64,000 nt of DNA from Acidobacteriota bacterium (GCA_003222395.1 QHWB01000064.1:62001-126000); one strand, 5' to 3'. Positions 9,738-18,354 are shown, counted from the first letter of the stretch. Numbers and translations are program-made. The notes: generated by a model not told the origin, from the letters alone.

Positions 9738-9771
9738 AAACCGGACGGGACCATTTCGGTCATCCGGCTTC
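9738..9771 (-). ncRNA. Group II intron domain V (inner intron)
   Basis: A 34-nt hairpin on the minus strand with the catalytic AGC, lower stem CCGGA/TCCGG, upper stem GACC/GGTC and an AAA-containing loop. The TGA stop of the inner RT (9762-9760) falls inside it, so the reading frame overlaps domain V; in most introns the ORF ends before it. Confidence 0.88.
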
Positions 9772-11045
9772 CCGACTGTGTTCACCGCGTAGCGTGCGGA
9801 AGCGATGCACGACCGTGCCGTGGGGCTGATAGAGCCCCGCCTTCTTGAAGAAGGAGGGAGGGAATGCCCGAAAGCCCTTGCCACGTCGTTTGTGCTTCCG
9901 CCGCAGGAAGTTCACGAGCTTGGTGTAGACGTAGGAGTCCACCTTCTTGAAATGCCGGTGGGCGTTGCCGATGCGGAAGTACTGACTCCAGCCCCGAAGA
10001 ATCGGATTCAGCGCCCGAATTTTCTCCTCGAGACTGTAGATGTCGTCGTACCCGACCGCATCGCGGACCTTGTGTCGGATGCTGCGCATCGCTTTCGTAG
10101 ACGGCCAGCGATAGCAGAAGCGTCGTTTCGGGTTGCTGCGCATCGGCATGAGCCGAAAGTGCATCCCGAGAAAGTCGAATCCATCGGCGGCGTCGACCGT
10201 ACGCGTCTTCTCCGCGTTCAGGGTCAGACCCAGGCGCCCGATGATGTCCTCCAACCGGCGAAACCACGGCTGCGGGTTTCCTCGGCAGAGAATCACCAGG
10301 TCGTCACAGTAGCGAATCAATTTCGCTCCGCGCATCCGCGTCTCCCATTCGACGTCGAGAGCATGCAGATATGCGTTCGCGATCAATGGCGAAATCGGGC
10401 CGCCTTGCGGGATACCCGCCTCCGTGCGGACGACGACGCCGTCTTGCATGACGCCAGCCCTGAGCCATTTACCAATCAGGCGCAGGATGACGCCGTCTGC
10501 AATGCGGTGCGCCACCATCCGCTTCAGCCACTGATGGTTGATGTGGTTGAAGTATCCGCGAATGTCGGCCTCGTAGAGGTGCCGCACTTTCTTGGTGACC
10601 AGCGTGGCTCTCAGGGTACGCAGCGCGTGATGCGCGCTGCGTCGTGGCCGAAATCCGTACGAGCAGTCCAGAAAGTCCGCCTCGAACACCGCTTCGACGA
10701 TGCGCGCGACCGCACGTTGAACCAATCGGTCCTCGACGGTGGGAATACCAGCGGTCTCGTTCCGACTTTGCCGGGGCCTTTCGGAATCTCCACCCGACGT
10801 ACCGGTGGTGCCCGATAGGTACCGGCTTTCAGCCGTGCACAAATGTCTTGGACTCGTGTCTCCACCTCGCGCTCGAACTCCGTCGTCGTTTCCCCGTCCA
10901 CTCCGCTGGCACCGCGCCGGTTCATCTGCTGCCAGGTCTCGATGAGAAACGCTGGTGTCAGCACATGCGCCAACGAGGTGAAGCGCAGCGTGCGGTCTGC
11001 CTTGGCCTTGGTCGCAATCTGTTCCAGTTGTGTGGACATCCGCAT
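9760..11045 (-). pseudogene. Inner group II intron reverse transcriptase/maturase, one frameshift
   Basis: About 428 residues in two frames. The N-terminal part runs MSTQLEQIATKAKADR through GVDGETTTEF to GKVGTRPL; similarity continues in the next frame from GIPTVEDRLVQRAVARI. One missing G in CTG(G)GTATTCCC near 10748-10750 accounts for the break. Further landmarks are FLDCSYGFRPRRSAHHAL, YEADIRGYFNHINH, IPQGGPISPLIANAYLH, the active site RYCDDLVIL (YCDD instead of the common YADD), KTRTVDAADGFDFLGMHF and RGWSQYFRIGNA. The catalytic Asp pair is intact, so this may have been active until recently, or the shift is a sequencing error. No HNH endonuclease domain is seen. Confidence 0.88.
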
Positions 11046-11544
11046 CCTACTTCTGAGCGTAGGGGATGTATCCCTGGCCCAGCTCCTCGACCTGCTCCGC
11101 CGCTTCCCCCTGTGCGCGGCTTTCCCGCGCGCCGAGTACTACCAGCGGATCCGACTTCCACGACAGCGTTGGCCTTCCTATGGATGGTCCTTTCAGTCGG
11201 CCTACTCGATTCACCGTTCAAGACCGTCGTGGATCTCCCAGGTTCCGTGACGCTTCCGTGTCCGCCCGTGCCGTGCTCTCAGACCCCGCCGGAGTCTCCG
11301 GTCCCCTCGCCTCTGGCGGGGACCTACTTGTGCCTTCCAAGTTTTCGACCTTGTCGGCCTCCGGATTCCCGAATCACGAGGCTCCATCGCTTCACTTGCG
11401 TTACGGCCCGGACGTCGCTCGGCCTACGCTTAACTCATGTCGTTACCTCCATGAGCCCAAGGCTCGATTCCAGGTGGAGCGGCTCGTTCTCCTTGCCTGG
11501 GCGGGAATTGCACCCGCTGGAAGCGCCCGGCTTGGCCTGGCGCA
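11046..11544 (-). ncRNA. Inner intron 5' ribozyme region (domains I-III)
   Basis: About 500 bp without a plausible gene. Its position between the GTGCG 5' end and the RT start, and the conserved GGTGCAAT stem near its start, identify it as the structured 5' half of the group II ribozyme. I did not fold it, so domain limits are not given. Confidence 0.6.
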
Positions 11545-11545
11545 C

Positions 11546-12092
11546 CAAAGTAATCGCGGATGTCGGCGTCCAGCACGTGGTTGCCGCCGCGCGCGCCGTG
11601 CACGCGAAGGGTTTCCAGCGCCTGGGTCGCCCTCCGCTTCGGCCGGAAGCCATACGACGACGGCCGAAAGTCGGCTTCGAAGATGGGCTCCAGCACGAGC
11701 GTCGCCGCCATCTGCGCCACTCGGTCTCGGACTGTTGGAATGCCGAGGGGCCGCTGTCGGCCATCGGCCTTCGGGATGTATCGCCGCCGAACCGGCGGCG
11801 GACGATACGTGCCTGCGCGCAGCACCGCACCCAGCTCACTCAGCATGCGCTCGATGCCATACTGCTCGACGCCGGCGAGCGTCTCCCCATCGATGCCCGC
11901 CGCGCCGCGGTTCCGTTTCACATGCCGCCACGCTTCCCAGAGGATGTCAGCCCTCCAGATCCGATCCATCAGCGCGTGGAAGCGTCGATCCGGCGATCGT
12001 TTGGCTGCGACCCAGAGTCGACGTTGCAATTGGCGCACTTTGACGGCGGAGTCGCCTCCACCGGGGTTGTTGGAACCGGTGCCGCCGGTCAT
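11546..12092 (-). pseudogene. Outer group II intron RT/maturase, N-terminal fragment
   Basis: About 182 residues from the ATG at 12092: KVRQLQRRLWVAAKRSPDRR, GAAGIDGETL, LRAGTYRPPPVRRRYIPK, QRPLGIPTVRDRV, FRPSSYGFRPKRRATQALE and VLDADIRDYF, covering RT blocks 0 to the first catalytic Asp. The frame then runs into the inner intron at 11545, giving unrelated residues. This is the 5' exon of the protein whose C-terminus is at 9065-9625. Confidence 0.85.
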
Positions 12093-12620
12093 GCCCTCGC
12101 GCGTCCTTGCGTCCTCGACGTGACCACCGCAGGGGCCCTTCCCTCCCGCCGCGTTCTTCGTCGCGACGATTGCCGGTACTACGACCCCTCGGACGCCCGC
12201 TGCGCACGTCTCGCTTTCGCCATCGGCTTATACGAGGCGCGGTGCCCCGACCTCGGGCCGCGCAGACGGGCCTCTCGTGTTCCACCTCACTCCGTGCATG
12301 CGTGCTGCGCCCTCTACCCCGCCGAGACCTGTTGCGCGACTTCCGGATTCGCGCGCAGCAGGCGTGGCCTTCGCCGCGACATGACCGGCTCGGCTCTCGG
12401 ATTGTGAATCTGACGAGGCTGCAGGCTTCACGTGATGTTGCGGCCCGCGTGCTTGCTTTCTCCGTGGAGACTTTTGACACCCCGCTCGAGCCGCAGGACT
12501 CTCATCCCGCGCTTGGGGTCCGCTACTCGGCGCTCCGGCGCTTACCGAGACGGGACTTGCACCCGTTGGAGGAAGGTAGCGTGGAGCGATGACGCTATTC
12601 ACCGCTCCGTCACGACGCAC
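12093..12620 (-). ncRNA. Outer intron 5' ribozyme region (domains I-III)
   Basis: About 530 bp without a supported gene, between the GTGCG 5' end and the RT start. It contains the stem around GGTGCAAG (12550-12566) and an early hairpin GGAGCG/CGCTCC, both in positions usual for group II domain I. Domain limits were not resolved. Confidence 0.6.
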
Positions 12621-12639
12621 CATGCGAAAATCCTACCTG

Positions 12640-13161
12640 ATGTCGCTGTCACCAGACAGTCCGACGAGCGAGCACAAGGCGCAGGCGCCCCGGTCGATCG
12701 GCTGCTTCGTCGTCACCGTCAGCGACACGCGTACCGAAGCGAACGACACGAGCGGCCGGGCCATCGGCGAGCTGCTTTCGGCCGCCGGCCATCGTGTCGT
12801 CGGACGCGCGATCGTCAAAGACGATCCGGATCTCGTGCGCGGCGCGATCGAGCGGCAGCTCGCGCACGCGGACGTGCAGGTGCTGATCACGACTGGCGGC
12901 ACGGGCATCACGTCGCGCGACAGCACGTACGAAGCGGTCGTCGGGATGCTCCAGAAACGGCTCGACGGCTTCGGCGAATTGTTTCGGATGCTCAGCTACG
13001 AACAGATCGGATCGGCCGCGATGATGAGCCGCGCCTGCGCGGGCCTCGTCGCCGGACGGATCGTCGTCTCGCTGCCGGGATCCGAGAAAGCCGTCCGTCT
13101 CGCGATGGAGAAGCTGTTGCTCCCCGAGCTCGGACATTTGGTGCAGCAGGCGTCACGATAG
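12640..13161 (+). CDS. moaB: Molybdenum cofactor biosynthesis protein MoaB/MogA
   Basis: A 173-residue single-domain protein of the MoaB/Mog family, which adenylylates molybdopterin before metal insertion. Visible motifs are VTVSDTRTEANDTSG, TTGGTGI with the following Ser/Arg/Asp, and the C-terminal GRIVVSLPGSEKAV loop that binds the pterin. I take the ATG at 12640; an in-frame ATG at 12622 lies one base after the outer intron's 5' end, and anything upstream is intron. No convincing Shine-Dalgarno is present for either. moeA, the next enzyme of the pathway, follows after a repeat array. Confidence 0.92.
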   Translation: MSLSPDSPTSEHKAQAPRSIGCFVVTVSDTRTEANDTSGRAIGELLSAAGHRVVGRAIVKDDPDLVRGAIERQLAHADVQVLITTGGTGITSRDSTYEAVVGMLQKRLDGFGELFRMLSYEQIGSAAMMSRACAGLVAGRIVVSLPGSEKAVRLAMEKLLLPELGHLVQQASR

Positions 13162-13224
13162 AACGTGTGCACGGCAATCTCGCGAAAGCCGGACACGATG
13201 TACGCGCGTACTTCACGATACCGT

Positions 13225-13302
13225 TATTGCGGATTGCGGGATCTCGGACTGCGGATCGTCCGAAATCCGCAATCCACAATCCGAAATCCGAAATCCGAAA
13301 TC
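13225..13302. repeat. Palindromic heptamer array upstream of moeA
   Basis: Six direct 7-bp units occupy 13261-13302 (CGAAATC, CGCAATC, CACAATC, then three CGAAATC). Just upstream (13225-13258) lie degenerate inverted units such as GATTGCG and GACTGCG. The two halves can pair into a long imperfect hairpin. The array ends 4 bp before the moeA ATG and fills the place where a ribosome binding site would be. Confidence 0.85.
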
Positions 13303-13306
13303 CGCG

Positions 13307-14521
13307 ATGATGCGTCCATTCACTTCCACGATTTCTCTCGACGAAGCGCGCCGGCGACTCGACGCCAACGTGCGTCCGATCTCGCGAACCGAGCGGGTGC
13401 GGCTCGACGCCGCGGCGGGACGGGTCGCGGCTGCCGACGTGACGTCTCCGCTCGACGTGCCGCCGTTCGCGCGGTCGGCGATGGACGGGTACGCCGTCGT
13501 CGCGGCCGACACCGCGTCCGCGTCGCGGCACCACCCGGCCGTCCTCGGACTGATCGATCGGATCTACACGGGCCAGCCGTCGGAAGTCGTCGTGACCAAC
13601 GGCAGCTGCGCGGAGATCGCGACCGGCGCCCCGCTGCCGAGCGGCGCAGATGCGGTCGTCATGGTCGAGGAAACGGCGAAGTCGGCGGACGATCGCATCC
13701 ACATCTTCGCGGCCGCCGTGCCGGGACAGAACGTCGGCCGCCGCGGCGCCGACATCCTTCGCGGCGATCGCGTCGTCGCGAGCGGCGATCACCTGACGGC
13801 GAGCCGCGTCGGCGCGCTGGCGGCAATCGGCTGCACCGAAGTCGACGTGTACGCCAGGCCGCGGGTCGCGATCCTCTCGACCGGCAACGAAGTCGTCGAG
13901 CCCGGCGCGCGGCTCGCGCCGGGACAGATCTTCGACGTGAACCGGTTCACGCTGGCCGCGATCGTGTCGGCGCACGGCGGCGTTGCCGAATCGCACCGGG
14001 CCGTGCCCGACACCGTCGCCGACCTGGCCGCGGCCCTTGATGCCTGCGCCGGCGCGGACCTCATCGTCTTCTCCGGCGGCAGCTCGGTCGGCGAGCGCGA
14101 TCTCATCGTCGACGCGATCGCGTCACGCGCTGGCGAAATGATCTTCCACGGCATCGCCGTACGCCCGGGAAAACCGACCGCGTTCGCACGCTTCGGCACC
14201 GCGTCGTTCTTCGGCATGCCGGGCAATCCGACGTCGTGTCTGTCGAACGCATACATCCTGCTCGTGCCGTTTCTGCGCGCAACGGCACGATTGCCGCCCT
14301 ACGCGCCGCGCATCGTGCGTGCGCCGCTCGCGCGCCGGATCGTCTCGGCAGCCGGACGGCATCAGTTCTATACCGTCCGCATCCGCGACGGCGTGGCGCA
14401 TCCCGCCTTCAAGGGGTCGGGCGACATCACAAGCCTCTCGCAGGCCGATGGCTACATTGAAATCGCCGCCGATCAGGACACCGTCGAAGAAGGATCGCCG
14501 GTCGACGTGACCCTTCTCTGA
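13307..14521 (+). CDS. moeA: Molybdopterin molybdenumtransferase MoeA
   Basis: A 404-residue protein of normal MoeA length. It has the N-terminal PFARSAMDGYAV motif, the ATGAPLPSGADAVV segment with VMVEET, the MogA-like domain with ILSTGNEVVEPG, FSGGSSVGERD and the GMPGNPTSC loop, then the C-terminal beta-barrel (GSGDITSLSQADGY). MoeA inserts molybdate into adenylylated molybdopterin, so it works directly after MoaB. The ATG follows the heptamer array with no Shine-Dalgarno. A second, octamer array lies directly after the stop. Confidence 0.96.
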   Translation: MMRPFTSTISLDEARRRLDANVRPISRTERVRLDAAAGRVAAADVTSPLDVPPFARSAMDGYAVVAADTASASRHHPAVLGLIDRIYTGQPSEVVVTNGSCAEIATGAPLPSGADAVVMVEETAKSADDRIHIFAAAVPGQNVGRRGADILRGDRVVASGDHLTASRVGALAAIGCTEVDVYARPRVAILSTGNEVVEPGARLAPGQIFDVNRFTLAAIVSAHGGVAESHRAVPDTVADLAAALDACAGADLIVFSGGSSVGERDLIVDAIASRAGEMIFHGIAVRPGKPTAFARFGTASFFGMPGNPTSCLSNAYILLVPFLRATARLPPYAPRIVRAPLARRIVSAAGRHQFYTVRIRDGVAHPAFKGSGDITSLSQADGYIEIAADQDTVEEGSPVDVTLL

Positions 14522-14524
14522 ATT

Positions 14525-14668
14525 GGCTAATTGGATAATCGGGTAATCGAGTAATTGGGTCGATGATTCATTACCCGATTACCCGATTACCCGATTACCC
14601 GATTACCCGATTACCCGATTACCCGATTACCCGATTATCCGATTACCCGATTACCCGATTATCCGATT
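14525..14668. repeat. Palindromic octamer array downstream of moeA
   Basis: Twelve consecutive 8-bp units occupy 14570-14665: ATTACCCG ten times and the variant ATTATCCG twice, with a partial unit after. Upstream (14525-14558) about four degenerate inverted units (for example CGGGTAAT) can pair with the direct units. The array fills the gap between the convergent moeA and zinc-ribbon genes, ending 3 bp before the latter's stop codon, and could act as a two-way terminator. Any ORF through it is an artefact. Confidence 0.92.
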
Positions 14669-14670
14669 CC

Positions 14671-15135
14671 CTATCTGCGTCCGATCTTCCGCTCGTATTC
14701 GACTTCGAGGACGTCGGCCGTATGGAGATCGAAGGCGGGCGCCGTGCGCGCGTAAGCGCCGCGGAATTCGGAGTGGCAGCGATAGCAGACGGTCAAATCT
14801 TTCAGGCGACCGTAGACGACGAGATCGACGAGCGCAGCGGAGGCGAGGACCGCGTACGCGACGAGATCCTTGCCGAACCAGTAGAACGTGCCGCTGATGA
14901 CGGCGCCGATGACGACCACGGTGAGGCCGACTTTGGGATCGAAGTCTTTGCGCGTGTAGAAGTCGGCGCCGTTACAGACAGGGCATCGATCGACGCCGCG
15001 GTCCGTCCGCACCGGCTCGGTGATGGTCAGCGCAATCTCATGGCCGCAGCGTCCGCATTTGATTGCCGACGGCGCATCGGCCCCGCGAAGGGGAAGGCCC
15101 GCATCGCATTTCGGACACTTCGCGAGAATCTGCAC
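14671..15135 (-). CDS. Zinc-ribbon membrane protein, unknown function
   Basis: A 154-residue protein from the GTG at 15135. Residues 5-40 form a zinc ribbon (KCPKC then KCGRCGHE), a second CPVC follows, then a hydrophobic stretch of about 45 residues (two membrane segments around VGLTVVVIGAVISGTFYW and VAYAVLASAALVDLVVYG), and a last CYRCHSEF pairing with CPVC as a second zinc site. The order is ribbon, half ribbon, membrane hairpin, half ribbon. No enzymatic motif is visible. The upstream ADOP permease stops at 15159, 24 bp away on the same strand, so cotranscription is likely. Confidence 0.75.
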   Translation of the reverse strand: MQILAKCPKCDAGLPLRGADAPSAIKCGRCGHEIALTITEPVRTDRGVDRCPVCNGADFYTRKDFDPKVGLTVVVIGAVISGTFYWFGKDLVAYAVLASAALVDLVVYGRLKDLTVCYRCHSEFRGAYARTAPAFDLHTADVLEVEYERKIGRR

Positions 15136-15158
15136 GATCCATATCGTACCGTGGCGAT

Positions 15159-17849
15159 TCACTCCTCTCGAAGCGCGACCGTCGGTTCGAGCCGCGACGC
15201 ACGGACGGCCGGCACGTAGCTCGCGAGCGCGGCGACGGCGGTCAGCGCCACCGCCGCCGCGGCCAGCGTGACGGGATCGCTCGGATGCAGACCGAACAGC
15301 AGCGCGCTCGTCCACCGCGCGGCGGCGATTGCCGCGACGGCGCCGACGATCAGGCCCGCTGCGAGGAGCGTCGCCGCCTCGCGCATGATCATCGCGACGA
15401 CGCTGCCGCGATCGGCGCCGAGCGCGATGCGGATGCCGATTTCGTTCTTCCGGCGCTCGACCATGTACGACATGACGCCGTAGAGCCCGATCGTCGCCAG
15501 CAATCCGGCGAGCAGGCCGAAGAATCCCGACAGCGTCGCCATCAACCGCTCGCGCAGCAGCGAGTCGTGAACCATCGAGTTCATCGTCTGGAACTGGATG
15601 ATGACAGACGGGCGAGCGGCCGAAACCGCGCTCGTCACCTCGCTCGTCACCGTCGCCAGCGGAGCGCTGGATCGCAGCACGACCTGCAGGAACGGATCCG
15701 GCTCGGCTTCCTGCGACGCCGCGAGGAACGCGATCGGCGTGAACTCTTCGCGCAGGTCGGTGTACTTCGCATCCTTCACGAGGCCGACGATCTCGTAGAC
15801 CGGCCGCTCGACGCCCGCGCCCTCTTCGACCTGAAACGTCCTGCCGATCGGATTGCGCCCCTCGAAAAAGAGATTGGCGAACCGCTCCGTGACGATCGCG
15901 ACCTTGCGCGACTGCGTGGTATCGCGATCGTCGAAATCACGGCCCGCCAGCATCGGCGTCGCCAGGGTGCGGAAGTACCCGCGTCCGACCTCGTTGAAGT
16001 TGACGTTCTGGGTGCGCGCGGCGCCGTCGATGACGATGCGGTTGTTCCAGCCCGATCCACTGACCGGGACGATGAACGCTTCGGCCGCGGCGTCGACGCC
16101 GGGCAGCGCCCGCAGCCGCGCCGACAACTCCTCGAACGCGGCGCGGCGGCCCTGCCCGGCGATACCGGACCCGCGCAGGTCGAGGTTCACGACGAGCACG
16201 CCATCCTGGCGGAAGCCGGCGTCGAGGAGCATGAGATTCCGCAGGCTCCGGACGAACAGCAGCGCGCCGACGACGAGGACGAGCGAGAGCGCCACCTGCA
16301 CGACCACGAGGCTGCGGCGGAGACCGAAGCGTTCGCGCGAATCGGTCGATCCGCGGCTCCCCGCCTTCATCGCGGCGCCCGGCTCGGTCGACGTCGCGCG
16401 AATCGCCGGCGTCAGTCCGAAGATCAGGCACGTGGCGACGGCCAAAGCGCCGGTGAACGCGAACACGCGCCAGTCAGTCGTGAGATCGACGAAGATGCGG
16501 TTCGAGTCGGTGCGAAGGAAGCCGACGAGAAACTGACTGAGCCACCGCGCGATCAACAGTCCGCCACCGGCGCCGATCGCCGACAGCAGGAGGCTCTCGG
16601 CGAGCAGTTGACGAACGATCCGGCCGCGCGACGCGCCGATGGCGAGGCGGACCGCAATCTCGCGCTCGCGCGCGGTCGCGCGCGCGAGCAGCAGGTTCGC
16701 GAGGTTCGCGCACGCGATGACGAGCACGAGGCCCGTCGTCGCGAGCAGCAGCCACAGCGACGCCTCGTAGTCGCGCCGGAGCGACGACACGCCGGTGCCG
16801 GCCGGAAACGCCGCGAGCTTGAACGCGAGGTAGCTCTTCGTGTCCTCGGGTCGATAGCGCGGGGGTGACGTCAGCTGAAAAATCTGCGGCGAGATCGCCG
16901 CCAGATGCGCCGTGGCCCGCTCGATCGTCCATCCCTCCTTCAACCTCGCGAACAGGCCGAGGAACCAGACGTCCGGTTTGTCGAGGCTGCTCTGCACGCG
17001 CGTGAGCGGCTCGGCGCACAACGGAACCGCGACGTCGAACGTACGGCCGACTTCAATCCCGAAGAACTGCGGCGGCGCCACCCCAACGATCCGAAACGCG
17101 TGACCCTCTAGATCGAGCGCGCGACCAATCGCCGATGCTTCGCCGCCGAGCTCGCGCTGCCAGAATCCGTAGCTGACGACGGCGGCGGGCGACGCGCAGC
17201 CGCGGCCGTCGTCGTCGACGTTCAGCGTGCGGCCGAGCATCGCCTTCACGCCGAGCGTGTTGAAGAACTCGCCGTTCACCCAGATCCCCAGCGCGTAGCG
17301 CGCTTCGCCGCTGCGCGTCAGGTTGAACGACGTCGTGCCCCACGCGGCCAGTCCGTCGAACGCCTGCTGGCGATCGCGGATCTGCTCGAAGAGCGGATAG
17401 GTGAGCATCGGCCGGCGGCCGGTGAACCGTCCCGTGCGGCCGCCCTTGGTATCGGCAATCCGAAGCTCGACGAGCTGCTGCGGGTTCACGACCGGCAGCG
17501 TGCGAATGCGCACGGCGTCGAGCAGCTGGAAGATCGCGGTGTTGGCGCCGACGCCGAGCGCGAGCGACAGAATCGCCACGAGGGCGAAGCCGGGGTTGAG
17601 TCGAAGCAGCCGCGCGCCGTACTTGAGATCCCGCCACGCGCCGTCGAGGAAGCCGATGGTGTTCATCTGATAAATGTCCTCGCGCACCCGGGTTCGGTTG
17701 CCAAGCTTGCGAAGCGCGGCGAGCCGGGCCTCTTCGGGCGCCATGCCGCGCGCGATGTTCTCGTCGGTCTCGATCGCGACGTACGACTCGAGCTCGCGCG
17801 CCCGCTCGTCGTCCCATCGACTGCGATTGAAGAAGCGTTTGATGCTCAT
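15159..17849 (-). CDS. ADOP-type ABC transporter permease (MacB/FtsX-like)
   Basis: An 896-residue permease from the ATG at 17849. An N-terminal cytoplasmic prefix (WDDERARELESY, about 80 residues) is followed by two MacB-type units, each a membrane helix, a periplasmic domain and an FtsX-like bundle: LALGVGANTAIFQLL begins the first, AREREIAVRLAIGASRGRIV its cytoplasmic loop, and RRKNEIGIRIALGADRGSVV the matching loop of the second. This is the acidobacterial duplicated orphan permease layout, where no ATPase gene is adjacent. Substrate unknown; relatives export peptides, lipids or drugs. padR lies upstream on the same strand with a palindromic repeat between them. Confidence 0.93.
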   Translation of the reverse strand: MSIKRFFNRSRWDDERARELESYVAIETDENIARGMAPEEARLAALRKLGNRTRVREDIYQMNTIGFLDGAWRDLKYGARLLRLNPGFALVAILSLALGVGANTAIFQLLDAVRIRTLPVVNPQQLVELRIADTKGGRTGRFTGRRPMLTYPLFEQIRDRQQAFDGLAAWGTTSFNLTRSGEARYALGIWVNGEFFNTLGVKAMLGRTLNVDDDGRGCASPAAVVSYGFWQRELGGEASAIGRALDLEGHAFRIVGVAPPQFFGIEVGRTFDVAVPLCAEPLTRVQSSLDKPDVWFLGLFARLKEGWTIERATAHLAAISPQIFQLTSPPRYRPEDTKSYLAFKLAAFPAGTGVSSLRRDYEASLWLLLATTGLVLVIACANLANLLLARATAREREIAVRLAIGASRGRIVRQLLAESLLLSAIGAGGGLLIARWLSQFLVGFLRTDSNRIFVDLTTDWRVFAFTGALAVATCLIFGLTPAIRATSTEPGAAMKAGSRGSTDSRERFGLRRSLVVVQVALSLVLVVGALLFVRSLRNLMLLDAGFRQDGVLVVNLDLRGSGIAGQGRRAAFEELSARLRALPGVDAAAEAFIVPVSGSGWNNRIVIDGAARTQNVNFNEVGRGYFRTLATPMLAGRDFDDRDTTQSRKVAIVTERFANLFFEGRNPIGRTFQVEEGAGVERPVYEIVGLVKDAKYTDLREEFTPIAFLAASQEAEPDPFLQVVLRSSAPLATVTSEVTSAVSAARPSVIIQFQTMNSMVHDSLLRERLMATLSGFFGLLAGLLATIGLYGVMSYMVERRKNEIGIRIALGADRGSVVAMIMREAATLLAAGLIVGAVAAIAAARWTSALLFGLHPSDPVTLAAAAVALTAVAALASYVPAVRASRLEPTVALREE

Positions 17850-17857
17850 CGGCCCAC

Positions 17858-17924
17858 GCTCGGCCAAAAGCCTCGCGCTACAAGCGCCACCACGACGGCT
17901 GCAGCGCGAGCCTTTCAGGCGAGC
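17858..17924. repeat. Family A palindromic element, copy 1
   Basis: Two 26-nt arms match inverted at about 21 positions; the right arm contains GCGCGAGCCTTTCAGGCGAG. The same arm sequence recurs at 36984-37053 and, split, at 43168-43236. It lies between padR and the ADOP permease, so it is transcribed within that operon. Confidence 0.75.
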
Positions 17925-17932
17925 GAGCTCCG

Positions 17933-18280
17933 CTAGGCCGGCCTCAGAATTCGATTGATCGCGCGGACGATCTCGTCCCAGCGGTTCGTCTGTTCTTCCA
18001 ACTGCTTCCGTCCCGCGGGCGTGAGCCGGTAGTACCGCGCGCGGCGGTTGTTCTCCGACGTACCCCAGAACGACGCGATCCAGTCGCGATCCTCGAGACG
18101 GTGCAGCGCCGGGTAGAGCGACCCGTGTTCCACCTGCAGCACCTCGTCTGATTGCCGCTCGATCGCGTAGCCGATGGTGTGTCCGTGCGCCGGCCCCAGC
18201 GCCAGCGTTTTCAGGATCAACAGGTCGAGCGTTCCCTGGAGCATTTCCCCTTGAATCGGCCGATTTCCACGTTTCGGCAT
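17933..18280 (-). CDS. PadR-family transcriptional regulator, acidobacterial ADOP-linked type
   Basis: A 115-residue protein from the ATG at 18280. The winged helix is clear: [39 protein letters not shown] and [16 protein letters not shown], followed by a short C-terminal dimerisation helix. This matches the PadR subgroup found next to ADOP permeases. A TATCAT hexamer lies 9 nt before the ATG and a perfect palindrome just upstream of it, so it probably represses itself and the permease 84 bp downstream. The inducing ligand is unknown. Confidence 0.93.
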   Translation of the reverse strand: MPKRGNRPIQGEMLQGTLDLLILKTLALGPAHGHTIGYAIERQSDEVLQVEHGSLYPALHRLEDRDWIASFWGTSENNRRARYYRLTPAGRKQLEEQTNRWDEIVRAINRILRPA

Positions 18281-18297
18281 GGCCAGACGATGATACT

Positions 18298-18316
18298 CCA
18301 CTAGATCATCTAGTGG
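18298..18316. promoter_or_regulatory. Probable PadR operator
   Basis: A perfect 9-bp inverted repeat with one central base, CCACTAGAT-C-ATCTAGTGG. It lies immediately upstream of the TATCAT -10-like hexamer (18290-18295, minus strand), in the spacer/-35 zone of the padR promoter, where binding would block RNA polymerase. Confidence 0.75.
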
Positions 18317-18354
18317 AAGGCTTAGACGAGGGGCGACGCCGAAACGTTTGCGGC

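Larger units (their letters stand above)
9700..11545 (-). mobile_element. Inner group II intron inserted in the outer intron's RT gene
   Basis: The 5' end is a GTGCG at 11545-11541 on the minus strand, directly after the outer RT codons for RDYF plus one base. A stem around GGTGCAAT (11501-11517) follows, then ~450 nt without genes that should hold ribozyme domains I-III, then its own RT (11045-9760) and a 34-nt domain V (9771-9738). The 3' end is given as approximate because no clear domain VI or splice site was found. This is a twintron-like arrangement. Confidence 0.8.
9001..12620 (-). mobile_element. Outer group II intron, degenerate, interrupted by a second intron
   Basis: Read on the minus strand, the 5' end is the GTGCG at 12620-12616, followed by an early hairpin and by a stem around GGTGCAAG (12550-12566) seen near the start of many bacterial group II introns. 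A reverse transcriptase N-terminal half follows (12092-11546), then the inner intron, then the RT C-terminal half and a 34-nt domain V (9053-9020). After domain V the sequence begins GAACGGGGGTC but the second strand of domain VI and a clear 3' splice site are not found, so the 3' boundary is approximate and the intron looks 3' truncated. It sits in the short region between the divergent GH3 gene and moaB, one base before a possible moaB ATG. Confidence 0.8.

Noticed and set aside
8999-9829. Plus-strand gene in the intron region
   Set aside because: It is antisense to the RT fragment and domain V, with no homologous motif.
14570-14665. CRISPR array
   Set aside because: Units of 8 bp follow each other with no spacers, so this is a simple tandem repeat.
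14563-15219. Protein-coding frame through the octamer array
   Set aside because: Its first 40 residues are just the translated repeat and the remainder is antisense to the zinc-ribbon gene.
15159-17849. Complete MacB-type ABC exporter
   Set aside because: No ATPase gene lies next to the permease; the ADOP layout fits better.
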